Positions 23,150 to 24,572 of a DNA stretch of 24,572 nucleotides are shown in pieces. The notes under the pieces are model-generated. The model searched no databases, was not told the DNA's origin, and worked only from the letters and a program-made list of their open reading frames with translations. The position numbers were made by a program, and so were the translations under genes. Source of the DNA: Actinomycetes bacterium (GTDB lineage Bacteria; Actinomycetota; Actinomycetes; Actinomycetales; Microbacteriaceae); NCBI GenBank assembly GCA_023386365.1, contig JAEWJX010000033.1:1-24572 (forward strand). The letters are read 5' to 3'. Numbering within the stretch: position 1 is the first letter of the stretch; every line of letters starts with the position of its first letter.

Positions 23150-24465
23150 GCAGGCTGCAGCACTTCGGGTGGTTCCTGGCCCGCGGATTCGGTCCGCATG
23201 GCTGGGGGCACCCGTACCTCGACTGGAACTGGCGCTGGACCGAACCGGCGCTCTACCAGCAGTCGGTGCGCGAACTCGAGCAGGCGGGCATCGACCTGCT
23301 CATCATCGAAGACGCCCCCTCGCTTGGCAGCCCCGCCACCATCGACCTGCGTGTGCGGCAGGCGTTCGGGAGCCCCAAACACGACCCTCTGCTGCTGGCG
23401 CCGTACCTGTTCGCCGCCACCCAGCACCTCGGCATCGTGCCCACCGTCAACCCGGCCGCGTACCTCCCGTACACGGCTGCACGGCAGTTCGCGACGCTGC
23501 AGCACCTCAGCGGGCACCGGCTGGGCCTCAACGTCGTCACCGACACCGGCAGCGCCCGCCACTTCGGGTCCGCTCCCCCGCTCAGCCACGACGCCGCCTA
23601 CGACCGCGCCGAAGAATGGCTGGGCGGCATCCGCGACCTGTGGCGGTCGTGGCCCGACGGTGCGCTCATCGCTGACCCGGCGCGCGGACGCTACGCCGAC
23701 GGCACGGTGCTGGATGCGGTGCGGCACCGCGGCGAGTACTTCGCGTTCGACGGGCCGCTCAACGCGATCCCGTTCACCGACGGGGAGCCGACGATCGTGT
23801 CTCCCGGCGGCTCCGGGCGCGGACTCGCGTTCGCCGGCGCCAACTCGGATGTGCAGCTGGCGCTCGCGCCGCTCGACCCCGACAGCATCCGGGCGTACCG
23901 GGCGAAGATCCACGCGGCCGCCGTCGAGCGGGGACGGAAGCCGTCGGATGTGAAGGTGCTGTTCGCGATCCAGCCGGTGCTCGTCGCCTCAGCGGAGGAG
24001 GCCGACCGGCTGGTCGCCGCATCCGCGAACCCCGACGACGCGGTGCTGCGCGGGATCGCTGAGAAGCAGTCCAGCGACCTCGAAACCGACCTCACCGCCC
24101 TCGACCTGGACAGGCCGATCCCCGCCGGCTACTTCGGCGACCACGTCTCGCACGGGTCGATCGCGCGTCTCATCGGCCCGCGGGATGCGGCGACCGCGCC
24201 GCTGCGGGCGCACCTGGCCGCGCTCGCGCGCCTCGGGCGCCTATCGGACGGCTCCGGCTTCGTCGGAACGGCCGGAGAGTTGGCCGACCTCATCGAGCGT
24301 CTCGGCGACGAAGCCGACAACGACGGGTTCCTGTTCTGGGGCGACATCCACCCCGTGACGGTGCATCGCATGCTCGACGAGCTGGTGCCGATCCTGCGCC
24401 GCCGCGGCATCCTGCGCACCGAGTTCGCGCCCGGCGGCCTCCGCGCCAACCTGCAGTCGTTCTAG
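23146..24465 (+). CDS. NtaA/SnaA/DszA-family FMNH2-dependent monooxygenase
   Basis: 439 residues from a GTG start overlapping the metY-like stop by 4 bp. The luciferase-like TIM-barrel features are HFGWFLARGFGPHGWGHP at the N-terminus, LDLLIIEDAPS-like strand 2, PYLFAATQHLGIVPTVN, and GHRLGLNVVTDTGSARHFG near 125-143, the NVVTD block of NtaA/SnaA/DszA enzymes. ESWLGGIR-type and SPGGSGRGLAFA elements follow. Family members use reduced FMN, supplied by a separate reductase, to cleave C-N or C-S bonds in nitrilotriacetate, streptogramin precursors or dibenzothiophene sulfone. No flavin reductase is in the window. Coupling to a sulfhydrylase suggests a sulfur-scavenging role, which is inference. 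Confidence 0.87.
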   Translation: MSRLQHFGWFLARGFGPHGWGHPYLDWNWRWTEPALYQQSVRELEQAGIDLLIIEDAPSLGSPATIDLRVRQAFGSPKHDPLLLAPYLFAATQHLGIVPTVNPAAYLPYTAARQFATLQHLSGHRLGLNVVTDTGSARHFGSAPPLSHDAAYDRAEEWLGGIRDLWRSWPDGALIADPARGRYADGTVLDAVRHRGEYFAFDGPLNAIPFTDGEPTIVSPGGSGRGLAFAGANSDVQLALAPLDPDSIRAYRAKIHAAAVERGRKPSDVKVLFAIQPVLVASAEEADRLVAASANPDDAVLRGIAEKQSSDLETDLTALDLDRPIPAGYFGDHVSHGSIARLIGPRDAATAPLRAHLAALARLGRLSDGSGFVGTAGELADLIERLGDEADNDGFLFWGDIHPVTVHRMLDELVPILRRRGILRTEFAPGGLRANLQSF

Positions 24466-24481
24466 CCCGCGTCCGCTCGCT

Positions 24482-24536
24482 GAGGGGTCGCAAAGTGCGC
24501 GAGACACGCCGCTATTGGCGCAGTTTGCGACCCCTC
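24482..24536. repeat. Long near-perfect palindrome, candidate dispersed repeat
   Basis: GAGGGGTCGCAAAGTGCGC (24482-24500) and GCGCAGTTTGCGACCCCTC (24518-24536) are inverted copies: 18 of 19 positions pair, the exception being G24495 opposite G24523. The 17-nt loop contains no T-run. It starts 16 nt after the monooxygenase stop. It could be a terminator, but its length and precise arms look more like a REP-type element. Only one copy lies in the window. Confidence 0.75.
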
Positions 24537-24549
24537 GCCAGGGACAGCG

Positions 24550-24572
24550 AAAGAGGCCGGGGCGTCAGCCCC
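24550..24572. terminator. Left half of a terminator cut by the right edge
   Basis: AAAGAGGCCGGGGC is followed by GTCA and GCCCC, giving a GGGGC/GCCCC stem of 5 bp that runs off the window. If the next bases are GGCCTCTTT it becomes a ~14-bp terminator that serves both directions. Inferred from an incomplete sequence. Confidence 0.5.

Overview
The window looks like chromosomal DNA from a high-GC Gram-positive actinobacterium, most likely of the family Microbacteriaceae. The reasons are the strong G/C bias at third codon positions, many GTG starts and apparently leaderless mRNAs, and the housekeeping order leuS / comEA-comEC-holA / rpsT / lepA / hemW, which is typical of actinobacteria. The genus cannot be fixed from this sequence alone. 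I see no phage, transposase, integrase, CRISPR array, rRNA or tRNA.

Layout, left to right. (1) 1-1654: a small DUF4870 membrane protein (+) runs tail-to-tail into hemW (-). (2) 1695-4843: a self-contained (+) operon of a PadR repressor, a six-helix membrane protein with a PadR-associated N-terminal helical domain, an ABC ATPase and an ABC-2 permease, linked by ATGA overlaps; this is a regulated exporter of unknown substrate. (3) 4851-7233: two tandem DUF1990 paralogues (-), a four-helix membrane protein (+) and a MmcQ/YjbR protein (-). (4) 7269-9125: lepA (-). (5) 9126-11100: a 355-bp intergenic stretch with two palindromes, a secreted LAATG-anchored surface protein (+), a strong terminator and a DUF4190 membrane protein (-). 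(6) 11201-11650: rpsT (+) with promoter, leader hairpin and terminator. (7) 11671-18284: holA, comEC, comEA and leuS, all (-). (8) 18364-20231: a YaeQ-family gene and pabB (-). (9) 20244-21766: pabC and a DedA-family gene (+), divergent from pabB across only 12 bp. (10) 21836-24465: a MetY-type sulfhydrylase coupled to an NtaA/SnaA/DszA-type flavin monooxygenase (+). The right edge holds a long near-perfect palindrome and the left half of a terminator.

How the genes work together. Most of the window is core machinery: translation (leuS, rpsT, lepA), replication (holA), DNA uptake (comEA, comEC), p-aminobenzoate synthesis for folate (pabB, pabC) and heme handling (hemW). The accessory parts are the PadR exporter operon, the DUF1990 pair, the surface protein and the sulfur/flavin pair.

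I do not see an obviously new multi-gene defence or metabolic system. The points most worth a second look are the interlocked divergent pabB/pabC start sites, the palindrome at 24482-24536, the roughly four-fold excess of GGATGC/GCATCC throughout the window, and the PadR exporter set between lepA and hemW.
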